This document shows, in pieces, positions 8,341 to 17,722 of a stretch of DNA of 64,000 bases (its first letter is position 1; each line of letters begins with the position of its first letter). The stretch comes from Novosphingobium sp. GTDB taxonomy: Bacteria > Pseudomonadota > Alphaproteobacteria > Sphingomonadales > Sphingomonadaceae. The stretch covers positions 69,501-133,500 of the forward strand of contig JACKKV010000003.1 of NCBI GenBank assembly GCA_024236235.1, written 5' to 3'. The translations under genes and the position numbers were made by a program. Under the pieces are notes generated by a model. The model was given only the letters and a program-made list of their open reading frames with translations, had not been told where the DNA came from and ran no database searches.

Positions 8341-9414
8341 TCAGCGTTCCGCGCCGTTCCTGAATTCGGTCACGATCTGCCACACGGTGATAAACAGGGC
8401 CGCGATCATCGGGCCGACGATGAAGCCGTTGAGCCCCATGGTTTCCAGCCCGGCAATCGTCGCGATCAGCACCACGAAATCGGGCATGCGCGTTTCATGC
8501 CCGACCAGCACCGGGCGCAGCAGATTGTCGATCAGGCCGATCACGAAGAACCCCGTCAGGATCAGCGCCACGCCTTCCCAGATCGCGCCGGTCGCCAGCA
8601 GGTAAAGCGCAACCGGAAGCCACACGATCCCCGTCCCGACTGCCGGAACCAGTGAAAACAGGCCCATCAGCAGGCCCCACAGCAGCGCGCCTTCGATGCC
8701 CAGCAGCCAGAAGGTCACTCCGCCGACCAGTCCCTGCAGCACGGCGACAACCACGGACCCCTTGATCGTGGCGCGCACCACGATGATGAAGCGTTCCGCC
8801 AGCGCATCACGCAGCTCCGGGGCCAGCGGCACCGCTTCCTTCACCTTCTGCCCAATCACATCCCCGTCGCGCAGCAGGAAGAAGGTGAGATAGAGCATGA
8901 GGCCAAGCGCCGCGATGAAGCGCAGCGCCCCCTGCCCGAAGATCAGCGCGCGCGAGGCGATATTCTGCAGGCCGGAAGCGACGACCGAATCCGGCAGGCT
9001 GCGCGCCGTGGCCAGTTCGCCCCATTGTGATGCGCCGATCCAGCGGTCCACCCGGTCGGGCAGGATCGCGCGGAAATCGCTGATCGCCCGGGCGATGTCG
9101 ATCTGGCCCGTTTCCAGCTTTTCATACAGCGTTGCCGCCTCCTGGATCAGGCTGATCCCCACCAGAATGCCGGGCAGGATGATCAGCAGCATGATCAGGG
9201 CCAGGGTCAGCCCGGCGGCCAGGTTGGGCCGTCCGCCGAGCCGGGCAGTCAGCCGGTGATTGAGCGGCATGAACAGGATGCCCGCCACCAGCCCCCACAA
9301 AATCGCACCGAAAAACGGCGCAACCAGCCAGGCAAAGGCGAAAGTGATGAAAAGGACGATTGCGAGAAAACCCGCATTCTCGATCCTGAGGGCACCTGAA
9401 TCGCGCTGGAACAT
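8341..9414 (-). CDS. AI-2E family transporter (YdiK/PerM-like permease)
   Basis: 357-residue polytopic inner-membrane protein with about eight hydrophobic segments; characteristic parts are the paired N-terminal helices, the soluble amphipathic middle (about 90-150) and the C-terminal FSLVPAVGTGIVWLPVALYL. The frame continues upstream through the tRNA-Gly gene to 9597, but that stretch is translated tRNA; the ATG at 9414 gives the natural N-terminus MFQRDSGALRIENAG. Substrate is uncertain: the family name comes from autoinducer-2 export, but members also include Na+/H+ antiporters. Confidence 0.88.
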   Translation of the reverse strand: MFQRDSGALRIENAGFLAIVLFITFAFAWLVAPFFGAILWGLVAGILFMPLNHRLTARLGGRPNLAAGLTLALIMLLIILPGILVGISLIQEAATLYEKLETGQIDIARAISDFRAILPDRVDRWIGASQWGELATARSLPDSVVASGLQNIASRALIFGQGALRFIAALGLMLYLTFFLLRDGDVIGQKVKEAVPLAPELRDALAERFIIVVRATIKGSVVVAVLQGLVGGVTFWLLGIEGALLWGLLMGLFSLVPAVGTGIVWLPVALYLLATGAIWEGVALILTGFFVIGLIDNLLRPVLVGHETRMPDFVVLIATIAGLETMGLNGFIVGPMIAALFITVWQIVTEFRNGAER

Positions 9415-9518
9415 GCGCGGTTGATGGCATTGTTTCGGCCGGAAACCAACATTTGTCTGCGCACGGGCGTGGCGCGGAAAAACCGCATCAATGCGTTTCA
9501 GTACCAGGCAGAAGAAAA

Positions 9519-9593
9519 TGGAGCGGGCGAAGGGATTCGAACCCTCGACCCCAACCTTGGCAAGGTTGTGCTCTACCCCTGAGCTACGCCCGC
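9519..9593 (-). tRNA. tRNA-Gly (GCC)
   Basis: Read on the minus strand, a 75-nt cloverleaf: acceptor stem GCGGGCG pairing with CGCCCGC, D arm with GGGGTAGAGC, anticodon stem CAACC/GGTTG around TTGCCAA (anticodon GCC), T arm GAGGGTTCGAATCCCTTC, discriminator T and an encoded CCA. No att-like duplication of its 3' end and no integrase are seen nearby. Confidence 0.97.
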
Positions 9594-9754
9594 TCACTGG
9601 CGTGTCCGGGCGCGAATGGCCCGGTGAGGAGGCGCGCGGTTAGCATCGCCCCTGCCGCCCCGCAAGAGGAAAATCGTTCGCTTTCATTGGCCCTTCACAA
9701 TTGGCGGCAACACCCCACATTGTGATTTCACACGGCAGCGACGGGAGCAGCACT

Positions 9755-10663
9755 TTGGCCAGCATGGGATTGAGCGTCGAAGAAGAGAAAGCGGTCGAAC
9801 GCTTCCGCAAGGATGTGGTCGAACCGTCAATGACCAGCCTGGTCATTCTCGATTTCTGGGCCGAATGGTGCGGCCCGTGCAAGCAGCTTACCCCCGTGCT
9901 GGAAAAGATCGCCGCCGAATATTCCGACAAGGGCGTGATCCTGGCCAAGATCAATGTGGACGAGGAAGGCTTCATCGCCGCCCAGTTCCAGGTCCAGTCA
10001 ATCCCCACCGTCTACGCGCTGTTCCAGGGCAAGCCGGTCGCCAATCTCACCAATGCCCGCAGCGAATCGCAACTGCGCCAGGTGCTGGACCAGTTGCTGG
10101 CGCAATTGCCGGTGGAACCGGGCCCCGGCGCGCAGCAGGATATCGCCCCCTTGCTGGCAATGGGCGAGGATGTGCTGGCAGCGGGCGACGGGCCGCGCGC
10201 CGCAACCATCTTCAGCCAGATCGTGGAGATCGCGCCTGACAGCGCAGCGGCTCATGCCGGCCTGATTCGCGCGCTGACCGTGGCCGGGGAACTGGCCGAG
10301 GCGGGCGCGGTGATTGACGCACTGCCGGCGGAAATCGCCGCCGATCCGCTGGTCAGCCAGGCCCGGTCCGCCCTGGTGCTGGCGCAGGACGCGCCTGACG
10401 ATGCCGAACTGGCCGGTCTGCGCGATGCGGCACGGGCGAATCCCGCTGACATGGATGCGCAGCTGGCCTTTGCCGCCGCCGCCTTTGCCGCGGGACAGCG
10501 CGACGAGGCGGCAGACACGCTGCTGGCGATGGTGGCGGCTGACCCCGCCTGGAATGAGGGCGCGGCGCGGGCCAAGCTGCTGCAGATCTTCGAGGCGATC
10601 GGGCTGGAGGATCCCTGGGTTTCCGCCACGCGCCGCCGCCTGTCGACGATCCTGTTCGGTTGA
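9755..10663 (+). CDS. Thioredoxin-TPR protein (CnoX/YbbN-like chaperedoxin)
   Basis: 302 residues: a thioredoxin domain (about 10-115) with an intact redox motif WCGPC (Cys39, Cys42) and cis-proline region QSIPTVY, followed by Ala-rich TPR-like helices to the end. This is the CnoX/YbbN fold; E. coli YbbN lacks the first cysteine, whereas this protein keeps CXXC as in Caulobacter CnoX, so it can reduce disulfides as well as hold clients. The TTG at 9755 is preferred because GGGAG lies upstream; ATG 9764 and TTG 9701 are alternatives. Next gene starts 10 bases after its stop. Confidence 0.88.
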   Translation: MASMGLSVEEEKAVERFRKDVVEPSMTSLVILDFWAEWCGPCKQLTPVLEKIAAEYSDKGVILAKINVDEEGFIAAQFQVQSIPTVYALFQGKPVANLTNARSESQLRQVLDQLLAQLPVEPGPGAQQDIAPLLAMGEDVLAAGDGPRAATIFSQIVEIAPDSAAAHAGLIRALTVAGELAEAGAVIDALPAEIAADPLVSQARSALVLAQDAPDDAELAGLRDAARANPADMDAQLAFAAAAFAAGQRDEAADTLLAMVAADPAWNEGAARAKLLQIFEAIGLEDPWVSATRRRLSTILFG

Positions 10664-10673
10664 GCGCCGGCCG

Positions 10674-11291
10674 GTGGCCCTCACCCGCCTTTCCATCTTC
10701 CCCCTGACCGGCGCGATCCTGTTTCCCGGCCTGCATCTGCCGCTGCATATTTTCGAACCCCGCTATCGCGCGATGGTCAGCGATGCGCTGGCGCGCGACC
10801 GCCGGATCGCGATGATCCAGCCGCAGACACCGGGCGAAGGCGCACCGCTGTTCAGCATCGGCTGCGTCGGGCGGATCGACGAGGTCGAGGCGCTCGACGA
10901 TGGCCGCTACAATATCGTGCTGGAAGGGGAGAGCCGCTTTCGCATCGGGCGCGAACTGGATGTGGCCACGCCCTTCCGCCAGGTCGAGGCGGAACTGATC
11001 GACGATCCCGAGCATGAGGCGCTGAGCGCGGTGGAACGCGCCGGGTTCGAGCGGGAGGCGATGCATTTCGCCGATGCGCAGGGGTATAGCGTGGACTGGA
11101 CCTCGGTTTCGCGGCTGGACGATCTCTCGCTCATCAACGGGGTGTCGCAGATCGCGCCCTTCGATGCCGCCGCCAAGCAGGCCCTGCTGGAAGCGCCCGA
11201 TCTGGCCACGCGCTGCGAATTGCTGATCCAGCTGATGCAGTTTTTCGCCCGCCGCGACGGTGATGACGACGGGCGGGTGACGCTGCAATAG
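10674..11291 (+). CDS. LON peptidase substrate-binding domain protein
   Basis: 205 residues homologous to the N-terminal domain of Lon only; no AAA+ or protease domain follows. Family marks are the opening LSIFPLTGAILFPGLHLPLHIFEPRYRAM and GCVGRI...GRYNIVLEG. The start is a GTG at 10674, ten bases after the thioredoxin-TPR gene, so the two probably form an operon; pairing of a chaperedoxin with a Lon-N protein suggests a protein-quality role, which is inference. Confidence 0.88.
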   Translation: MALTRLSIFPLTGAILFPGLHLPLHIFEPRYRAMVSDALARDRRIAMIQPQTPGEGAPLFSIGCVGRIDEVEALDDGRYNIVLEGESRFRIGRELDVATPFRQVEAELIDDPEHEALSAVERAGFEREAMHFADAQGYSVDWTSVSRLDDLSLINGVSQIAPFDAAAKQALLEAPDLATRCELLIQLMQFFARRDGDDDGRVTLQ

Positions 11292-11310
11292 CGGTCAAGC
11301 GCCCGGCCGC

Positions 11311-12204
11311 TCAGATCGCGGCGGAATCCAGCTCCAGCCCTTCGTTGCGATAGGCCGCGACCAGTGCATTGCGCAGCAGCACGGCGATGGTCATCGGGCC
11401 GACCCCGCCCGGAACCGGGGTAATCGCGCCTGCCACCTCGCTGGCCGAGGCGAAATGAACATCGCCCACCAGCCGGGTCTTGCCCGGTTCCGCGCCAGGC
11501 ACGCGGTTGATTCCGACATCAATCACTGTCGCGCCCGGCCTGATCCATTCCCCGCGCACCATTTCGGGGCGGCCCACGGCAGCCACCACAATATCGGCCC
11601 GGCGCACGACAGCGGGCAGGTCGCGAGTGCGGCTGTGCGCCACGGTGACAGTGCAGCTTTCGGCCAGCAGCAGTTGCGCCATCGGCTTGCCGACGATGTT
11701 GGAGCGGCCGATCACCACTGCATCGAGACCGGACAGATCGCCCAGCCGGTCTTTCAGCAGCATCACGCAACCCAGCGGCGTGCAGGGCACGAACCCCGGC
11801 TGACCCACCGCCAACCGCCCGGCGTTGATCACGTGGAAGCCGTCCACATCCTTGTCCGGCGCAATTGCGGCGATCACTTCAAGTTCGTCAAGATGCGCGG
11901 GCAGTGGCAGCTGGACCAGGATCCCGTCCACGAAGCGATCGCGGTTCAGCTTTTCGACCAATGCCAGCAGTTCGGCGCGGGTGGTGGTGGCGGGCAGGCG
12001 GTGTTCGAAGCTGGCCATGCCGCAGGCCACCGTCTGACGGCCCTTGTTGCGCACATAAACCTCGCTCGCCGGGTCTTCGCCCACCAGCACCACAGCCAGC
12101 CCCGCCTTGCGCGCGGCCTGTCGTTCGAAGGTGGCGGCCAGCGCGGCGACTTTCGCGCGCAACCCTTCGGCAAAGGCCTTCCCGTCAATCCGCTGCGCGG
12201 TCAT
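11311..12204 (-). CDS. folD: Bifunctional methylene-THF dehydrogenase / methenyl-THF cyclohydrolase FolD
   Basis: 297 residues. Interconverts 5,10-methylene-THF and 10-formyl-THF with NADP. Catalytic Y50 and K54 are in YVRNKGR, VQLPLP lies at 97-102, DKDVDGFH at about 117-124, and the Rossmann motif GRSNIVGKP near 165. The C-terminal PVPGGVGPMT signature is intact. Its ATG overlaps the stop of the YggT gene by four bases. It supplies one-carbon units used by the metF-metH genes farther along the window. Confidence 0.97.
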   Translation of the reverse strand: MTAQRIDGKAFAEGLRAKVAALAATFERQAARKAGLAVVLVGEDPASEVYVRNKGRQTVACGMASFEHRLPATTTRAELLALVEKLNRDRFVDGILVQLPLPAHLDELEVIAAIAPDKDVDGFHVINAGRLAVGQPGFVPCTPLGCVMLLKDRLGDLSGLDAVVIGRSNIVGKPMAQLLLAESCTVTVAHSRTRDLPAVVRRADIVVAAVGRPEMVRGEWIRPGATVIDVGINRVPGAEPGKTRLVGDVHFASASEVAGAITPVPGGVGPMTIAVLLRNALVAAYRNEGLELDSAAI

Positions 12205-12494
12205 ATCGCCGCGACGGCCAGATTATTGACGATGATCAGCAGGATCTGCAGGCCGATGATCAGCACCAGCGGCGAAAAATCGACCGCGCCGGTATTGGGC
12301 AGGATGCGCCGGATCGGCTGCAGCATGGGGTTGAGCAGGGCATTGAGCGCGGTCCAGATCGCGGCCACGAACTGATTGCTCATGTTCACCACGTTGAAGG
12401 CGATCAGCAGGCCGAGCACGAACTGCACGATCACGATGGTGACGATCACATTGATCAGCAGATGGAGGATCTGGGCGATGGTGACGAGGATCAC
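12201..12494 (-). CDS. YggT family membrane protein
   Basis: 97 residues with two hydrophobic segments, one near the N-terminus (ILHLLINVIVTIVIVQFVL) and one near the C-terminus (LVLIIGLQILLIIVNNL), separated by the family motif LNPMLQPIRRILPNTGAVDFSP. Integral membrane protein of poorly defined function, often linked to division or osmotic phenotypes in other bacteria. It lies between argB and folD on the same strand and its stop overlaps the folD start. Confidence 0.9.
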   Translation of the reverse strand: MILVTIAQILHLLINVIVTIVIVQFVLGLLIAFNVVNMSNQFVAAIWTALNALLNPMLQPIRRILPNTGAVDFSPLVLIIGLQILLIIVNNLAVAAI

Positions 12495-12563
12495 GCGGTA
12501 AACCTTTCTGCCGGGCGGACCGAAGCGGCCGCACCGGCCTGTTAGCGAAGCGCGCGCGCCCTA

Positions 12564-13478
12564 TCAACCGGCGCGGATAAGCGTGCCTGCCCCGCGCGAG
12601 GTGAAGATTTCCAGCAGCATGGCATGCGGCACGCGCCCGTCCAGCACGACGGCGGCTTCGCATCCGGCCTCCACCGCATGGACGCAGGTTTCGAGCTTGG
12701 GGATCATGCCACCCGAAATCGTCCCGTCAGCCTGCAGCAGGGCGATGTCGGCCGGGGTCAGATCGGTCAGCAGGTTCCGGTCCTTGTCCAGCACGCCCGG
12801 CACGTCCGTCAGCAGGAACAGCCGCGCCGCGCCCAGCGCCGCAGCCACCGCACCCGCCATCGTATCGGCATTGATGTTGTAAGTATGCCCGTCCTCGCCC
12901 GCGCCGATGGGAGCGACCACCGGGATCATCCCCGCCCCGCAGGCGGTTTCGAGGATGGTGGTGTCGACCCGCGACGGTTCACCCACAAAGCCCAGGTCCA
13001 CCGCCTGTTCGATATTGCTGTCCGGATCCTTGGTGGTGCGCTGCACCTTGGTGGCGGTGACCATCCCGGCGTCCTTGCCCGAAATGCCCAGCGCCTTGCC
13101 GCCCGCGCGCGCAATCCAGCCCACCAGTTCCTTGTTGATCGCGCCGGACAGGACCATCTCGGCCACTTCGGCGGTGGCCTTGTCCGTCACCCGCAGCCCG
13201 TCCACGAAAGTGGATTCGACGCCCAGCTTCTTCAGCATGGCGCCGATCTGCGGCCCCCCGCCATGGACCACCACCGGATTGATGCCCACCGCCTGCAGCA
13301 GCACGATATCCTCGGCGAAATCGCGCGCGGCCTCAGGGTCGCCCATGGCATGGCCGCCATATTTCACCACGAAGGTCTTGCCCGCATAGCGTTGCATATA
13401 CGGCAGCGCCTCGATCAGCGTTTCGGCCTTGGCGAGCATGGCAGCGGTATCGACCGCATTGTCCGGACTGGCACTCAT
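12564..13478 (-). CDS. argB: Acetylglutamate kinase
   Basis: 304 residues; phosphorylates N-acetylglutamate in arginine synthesis. Marks: FVVKYGGHAM (phosphate-binding Lys and Gly loop), VVVHGGGPQI (substrate loop), and the C-terminal GGMIPKLETCVHAVEAG amino-acid kinase signature. A GTG nine bases upstream (13487) is possible, but the ATG at 13478 has GGGAG at good spacing and avoids overlapping the preceding transporter gene. Lies in a leftward run: transporter, argB, yggT, folD. Confidence 0.96.
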   Translation of the reverse strand: MSASPDNAVDTAAMLAKAETLIEALPYMQRYAGKTFVVKYGGHAMGDPEAARDFAEDIVLLQAVGINPVVVHGGGPQIGAMLKKLGVESTFVDGLRVTDKATAEVAEMVLSGAINKELVGWIARAGGKALGISGKDAGMVTATKVQRTTKDPDSNIEQAVDLGFVGEPSRVDTTILETACGAGMIPVVAPIGAGEDGHTYNINADTMAGAVAAALGAARLFLLTDVPGVLDKDRNLLTDLTPADIALLQADGTISGGMIPKLETCVHAVEAGCEAAVVLDGRVPHAMLLEIFTSRGAGTLIRAG

Positions 13479-13483
13479 CACTT

Positions 13484-14143
13484 TCACTCCCGATCGCTCC
13501 CCGCCCCTGCGTCAAGCCTGCGCCCGATAAACATGCCGAGCCGGATCAGCAACGGCACCGCCGTAAAGCTCAAAACCAGCTTGGCCGCAATCTGTCCCGC
13601 CAGCAGCGGGAGAATCGGGAATACGCCGTAGAAGGCAATGGTGATGAAGATCAATCCATCGATCGCCTGCGCCACCGCCGAAGCGAGCGCCCCGCGCAGC
13701 ATCACGCCGCCGCCGGTGGTTCCGCCGCGCATCCCCAGCGCGGAAAAAACCCGCACATTGATGAAGACCGAGACGAAATAGGCCGCGATCCCGCCCAGCA
13801 TGATGCGCGGGCTCTGCGCGAACACCAGATTGAAGGCGGCAAGGCGCCCGGCATCCATCTGCGGCGCGGGCGGAATGGCCAGCACCAGCGCAATCAGCGC
13901 CAGCGCCGCGCCCACCGGGGCAAAGCCGAACAGGATCAGCCGGTGCGCCAGCGCGCGGCCGTGCAGTTCGGCCACGGTGGAGGAAATGGCAATCACCCCG
14001 ATATAGGCCAGCAGGCCCAGCTCCACCGCGACCGGCCCGAACCCGCCCTGCTTGTTGCCCATGAACCCGGCCAGCACGTTCAGCCCGCCATACAGTGGCA
14101 GCAGCAGTAGCAGCGAAGGCGGGACGGGGCGCGATGCGGTCAT
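13484..14143 (-). CDS. VUT family transporter (queuosine precursor transporter type, YhhQ-like)
   Basis: 219 residues, six or so membrane helices. The family pattern is visible: IAISSTVAELHGRALAHRLI, then FINVRVFSALGMRGG and the last part QAIDGLIFITIAFYG with the conserved Asp in a helix. Characterised relatives take up preQ0/preQ1, precursors of the tRNA base queuosine. The ATG at 14143 is chosen because the upstream extension (to 14296) runs into the guaA start on the other strand. Substrate assignment rests on family only. Confidence 0.85.
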   Translation of the reverse strand: MTASRPVPPSLLLLLPLYGGLNVLAGFMGNKQGGFGPVAVELGLLAYIGVIAISSTVAELHGRALAHRLILFGFAPVGAALALIALVLAIPPAPQMDAGRLAAFNLVFAQSPRIMLGGIAAYFVSVFINVRVFSALGMRGGTTGGGVMLRGALASAVAQAIDGLIFITIAFYGVFPILPLLAGQIAAKLVLSFTAVPLLIRLGMFIGRRLDAGAGSDRE

Positions 14144-14233
14144 GCCGCAAGGCCCTAGCCGGGTCAGGGCAGCGGGGGAAGTCCACCCGCAGCCGCTGGA
14201 CACCCGGCCTTCCCCGGCATAACGCACTGCGCC

Positions 14234-15796
14234 ATGGACCCAGCACATCTTCCCGATTCCATCCTGATCGTCGATTTCGGCAGCCAGGTGACTCAACTGA
14301 TCGCCCGGCGCGTGCGCGAAGCGGGCGTCTATTCCGAAATCGCGCCCTTTACTCAGGCCGAGGAAGCCTTCGCCCGGATGCGCCCCAGGGGCATCATCCT
14401 GTCAGGCGGCCCGGCGTCAGTGACGGATGAAAACGGCCCGCGCATTCCGCAGGCAATCCTGGACAGCGGGCTGCCGATTTTCGGCATCTGTTATGGCCAG
14501 CAGGCACTGATGCACCAGCTGGGCGGAGAGGTTCTGGCCGGGGACAGCGGCGAATTCGGGCGCGCCTTCATTGATATTTCCGAAGGCTGTGCGCTGTTTG
14601 ACGGGCTGTGGCATCCGGGCGAAAGCCATCAGGTGTGGATGAGCCATGGCGACAAGGTGACGCGGCTGGCGCCCGGCTTCCGCCCCGTCGCCGCCAGCCC
14701 CGGTGCGCCCTATGCGGTCATCGCGGATGATGAACGCCGCATCTATGCCATGCAGTTCCATCCCGAAGTGGTTCACACGCCCGATGGCGCGCGCCTGCTC
14801 GCCAATTTCGTGCGCCATGTCTGCGGCCTGGCCGGTGACTGGACCATGGCCGAATTCCGCAAGACCAAGATCGAGGAAATCCGCGCCCAGGTGGGCGACG
14901 GCAAGGTGATCTGCGGGCTGTCGGGCGGGGTCGATTCAGCAGTGGCGGCAGTGCTGATTCACGAAGCGATCGGCGATCAGCTGACCTGCGTCTTCGTGGA
15001 TCACGGGCTGATGCGACTGGGCGAGGCGGAACAGGTCGTCAGCCTGTTCAAGGGTCATTACAACATCCCGCTGGTGCATGTGGACGCCGAAACCCTGTTC
15101 ATGAACGGACTGGCCGGGGTGAGCGATCCCGAAGCCAAGCGCAAGTTCATCGGCAAGACCTTCATCGACGTGTTCGAGGACGAGGCGAAGAAGATCGGCG
15201 GGGCCGATTTCCTGGCGCAAGGCACGCTCTATCCCGACGTCATCGAAAGCGTCAGCTTTACCGGTGGGCCAAGCGTGACGATCAAGAGCCACCACAATGT
15301 CGGCGGCCTGCCCGAACGGATGAACATGCAGCTGGTCGAACCGCTGCGCGAATTGTTCAAGGACGAAGTCCGTGAACTCGGCCGCGAACTGGGCCTGCCC
15401 GATATCTTCGTGGGCCGGCACCCCTTCCCCGGCCCCGGCCTTGCCATTCGCATTCCGGGCGAAGTGACCAAGGAACGCTGCGACATCCTGCGCAAGGCGG
15501 ACGCGGTCTATCTGGACGAAATCCGCAACGCCGGGCTTTACGATGCGATCTGGCAGGCCTTTGCCGTCCTGCTGCCGGTGCGCACGGTGGGCGTGATGGG
15601 TGACGGGCGCACTTATGACTGCGTCTGCGCGCTGCGCGCCGTTACTTCCACTGATGGCATGACGGCGGATATCTATCCGTTCGACGCCGCCTTCCTCAGC
15701 CGCGTGGCGACGCGGATCATCAACGAGGTGAAGGGGATCAACCGGGTGGTCTATGACTATACGTCAAAGCCGCCCGGCACGATCGAATGGGAATGA
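14234..15796 (+). CDS. guaA: GMP synthase (glutamine-hydrolysing)
   Basis: 520 residues, full length. Converts XMP to GMP with glutamine and ATP. The class I glutamine amidotransferase domain has nucleophile C86 in FGICYGQQ and the His-Glu pair in QFHPEVVHT. The ATP pyrophosphatase domain has the PP-loop SGGVDSAVAA near residue 228, and the C-terminal dimerisation domain ends in the conserved PPGTIEWE. ATG at 14234. Divergent from the VUT transporter gene. Confidence 0.98.
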   Translation: MDPAHLPDSILIVDFGSQVTQLIARRVREAGVYSEIAPFTQAEEAFARMRPRGIILSGGPASVTDENGPRIPQAILDSGLPIFGICYGQQALMHQLGGEVLAGDSGEFGRAFIDISEGCALFDGLWHPGESHQVWMSHGDKVTRLAPGFRPVAASPGAPYAVIADDERRIYAMQFHPEVVHTPDGARLLANFVRHVCGLAGDWTMAEFRKTKIEEIRAQVGDGKVICGLSGGVDSAVAAVLIHEAIGDQLTCVFVDHGLMRLGEAEQVVSLFKGHYNIPLVHVDAETLFMNGLAGVSDPEAKRKFIGKTFIDVFEDEAKKIGGADFLAQGTLYPDVIESVSFTGGPSVTIKSHHNVGGLPERMNMQLVEPLRELFKDEVRELGRELGLPDIFVGRHPFPGPGLAIRIPGEVTKERCDILRKADAVYLDEIRNAGLYDAIWQAFAVLLPVRTVGVMGDGRTYDCVCALRAVTSTDGMTADIYPFDAAFLSRVATRIINEVKGINRVVYDYTSKPPGTIEWE

Positions 15797-15812
15797 CCGG
15801 GTTGCCGCGCGC

Positions 15813-16214
15813 TCACTTCACCTTCTTGTAGGGTACGAAATCGCCCAGGAAGACAGAGCCGGTGAACATATGCGTGCTCTGGTCCATGGTGGTCACGATA
15901 TCCTGCTTGCACAATTCGCTGCTGGTCCGCTTCATCACCAGCACATCGTAATAATCCAGCGACTGGGGATTGGCGGGGCGGTTCACCCACACGGTGTCCC
16001 CGCGCTGATAGACCAGCGCGGTGCGGTGAATGACCTTGAGGTTATGCGAATCGAACAGGTTGATGCAGGATCTGGGTTCACCCGCCTCGCGCCCTTCGAG
16101 CAGCTTGGCGAGCTGTTCTTCCCCGCTCAGCTTCGGCTTGGCAACAGCCGCCGGTCCGGACAGCGCCATCGCGCCAGCAGCGGCGCAGGCGAGGGCAGTC
16201 AATGTCTTGCGCAT
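15813..16214 (-). CDS. Hypothetical secreted protein
   Basis: 133 residues with a clear signal peptide (MRKTLTALACAAAGAMALSG, cleavage probably near AVA-KP at 25). The mature part has cysteines in RSCINLFDS and SELCKQDI that could form one disulfide, and RGDTVWVNRP. No domain recognised by eye with certainty. It lies between guaA (convergent) and tldD on the same strand. Likely periplasmic; function unknown. Confidence 0.78.
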   Translation of the reverse strand: MRKTLTALACAAAGAMALSGPAAVAKPKLSGEEQLAKLLEGREAGEPRSCINLFDSHNLKVIHRTALVYQRGDTVWVNRPANPQSLDYYDVLVMKRTSSELCKQDIVTTMDQSTHMFTGSVFLGDFVPYKKVK

Positions 16215-16275
16215 GATCGTCTCCCGTCAAAGGCCGAAGGATGCGCCCGGACAGCTTAACGCAGGATGAGCGGAA

Positions 16276-17703
16276 TCAGCCCGTCCCGCCCACGGTCAGC
16301 CCTTCGATAAGCAGGGTCGGCTGGCCAACCCCCGCGGGCACGCTCTGCCCGCCCTTGCCGCAAATGCCCACGCCTTCGTCCAGCGCCAGATCATTGCCGA
16401 TGCCCTTGACGCGGGTCAGCACGCTCGGCCCGTCGCCGATCAGCGTGGCACCCTTGATCGGCGCGCCCAGTTTGCCATTTTCCACCTTGTAAGCCTCGGT
16501 GCAGGAAAAGACGAACTTGCCCGATACGATATCGACCTGACCGCCGCCGAAGCTCTTGGCGAAAATGCCGTTCTTCATGCGCGCCAGCAGTTCCGCCGGA
16601 TCGTCATCGCCCGCTTTCATGAAAGTGTTGGTCATGCGCGGCATCGGAGCATGAGCGTAATTTTCACGCCGCCCGTTGCCGGTGGGTTCCACCCCCATCA
16701 GCCGGGCGTTCAGCCGGTCCTGCATATAGCCCTTGAGAATGCCATCCTCGATCAGCACGGTTTCCTGCGTGGGCGTGCCTTCATCGTCAATGGAGAGCGA
16801 GCCGCGCCGGTCCGCGATGCTGCCATCGTCCACCACCGTCACCCCCGGCGCACCCACCCGTTCGCCGATCCGGCCGGAAAAGGCGCTGGTGCCCTTGCGA
16901 TTGAAATCGCCTTCCAGCCCGTGGCCGACAGCCTCGTGCAGCAGCACGCCGGGCCAGCCGGGCCCGAGCAGCACGGTCATTTCGCCCGCCGGAGCGGCCA
17001 CGCTGTCCAGATTGACCAGCGCCTGATCCAGCGCGGTGTCAATCGCGCGGTTCCATTCGGCCTCCTCGAACAGCCGGTCATAGAGATAGCGCCCGCCCAT
17101 GCCGAAACTGCCGGTCTCGCGCCTGCCATTGCTTTCCGCCACGATGCTGACGTTAAGCCGCACCAGCGGGCGGATATCCTGCGCCACGAAGCCGTCGGCA
17201 CGCACGATTTCGACCACGCTCCAGCTGCCGGTTATCGATGCGCTGACCTGCGCCACACGCGGGTCGCGCGCGCGGGCGGCGGCGTCGATCCGTTCCAGCA
17301 GGCTGACCTTGTCAGCAAAGGGGACAAGGTCCAGCGGGCTGGCGTCAGTATAGAGATGGCGATTGTTGCGGCGCGGCGCGGCGGCGGGCTGGCCGCTGGC
17401 CGGATCGAGCAGCTGCAGCGTTTCACCCGCCCGGCGAATGGCAGCGGCGCTGATCTCGTTGGCATGGGCAAAGCCCGTCATCTCCCCCGAAACGCCGCGC
17501 AGGCCAAAACCCGCATCGCGCGAATAATCGCAGGTCTTTAACCGGCCATCATCGAACCCGAATGCCTCGCTGGCGATGAATTGCAGGTAAAGTTCGCCAT
17601 CGTCGCATTGGGCCAGCGTTTCGCGGGCCAGCGCCTGTGCGTCTTCGGGAGTCAGCCTGCCATCGATATAGAGCAGGCCGCGCGGATCGGTGCGTTCGGT
17701 CAT
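16276..17703 (-). CDS. tldD: Metalloprotease TldD
   Basis: 475 residues. Partner of TldE/PmbA in a heterodimeric zinc protease that processes unfolded peptides such as microcin B17 leader or CcdA. The metal site HEAVGHGLEGD (HExxxH) is present in the middle of the chain, with downstream cysteine and Gly-rich C-terminal GVGICGKGGQSVPAGVGQP. The ATG at 17703 is preferred; an upstream frame extension enters the next gene's tail. The CHCC zinc-finger gene upstream ends 20 bases away on the same strand. No tldE in the window. Confidence 0.95.
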   Translation of the reverse strand: MTERTDPRGLLYIDGRLTPEDAQALARETLAQCDDGELYLQFIASEAFGFDDGRLKTCDYSRDAGFGLRGVSGEMTGFAHANEISAAAIRRAGETLQLLDPASGQPAAAPRRNNRHLYTDASPLDLVPFADKVSLLERIDAAARARDPRVAQVSASITGSWSVVEIVRADGFVAQDIRPLVRLNVSIVAESNGRRETGSFGMGGRYLYDRLFEEAEWNRAIDTALDQALVNLDSVAAPAGEMTVLLGPGWPGVLLHEAVGHGLEGDFNRKGTSAFSGRIGERVGAPGVTVVDDGSIADRRGSLSIDDEGTPTQETVLIEDGILKGYMQDRLNARLMGVEPTGNGRRENYAHAPMPRMTNTFMKAGDDDPAELLARMKNGIFAKSFGGGQVDIVSGKFVFSCTEAYKVENGKLGAPIKGATLIGDGPSVLTRVKGIGNDLALDEGVGICGKGGQSVPAGVGQPTLLIEGLTVGGTG

Positions 17704-17722
17704 GCTGACCGATATAGGGGGG

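Noticed and set aside
9415..9597. N-terminal extension of the AI-2E permease frame
   Set aside because: It is a translation through the tRNA-Gly gene; the ATG at 9414 starts the real protein.
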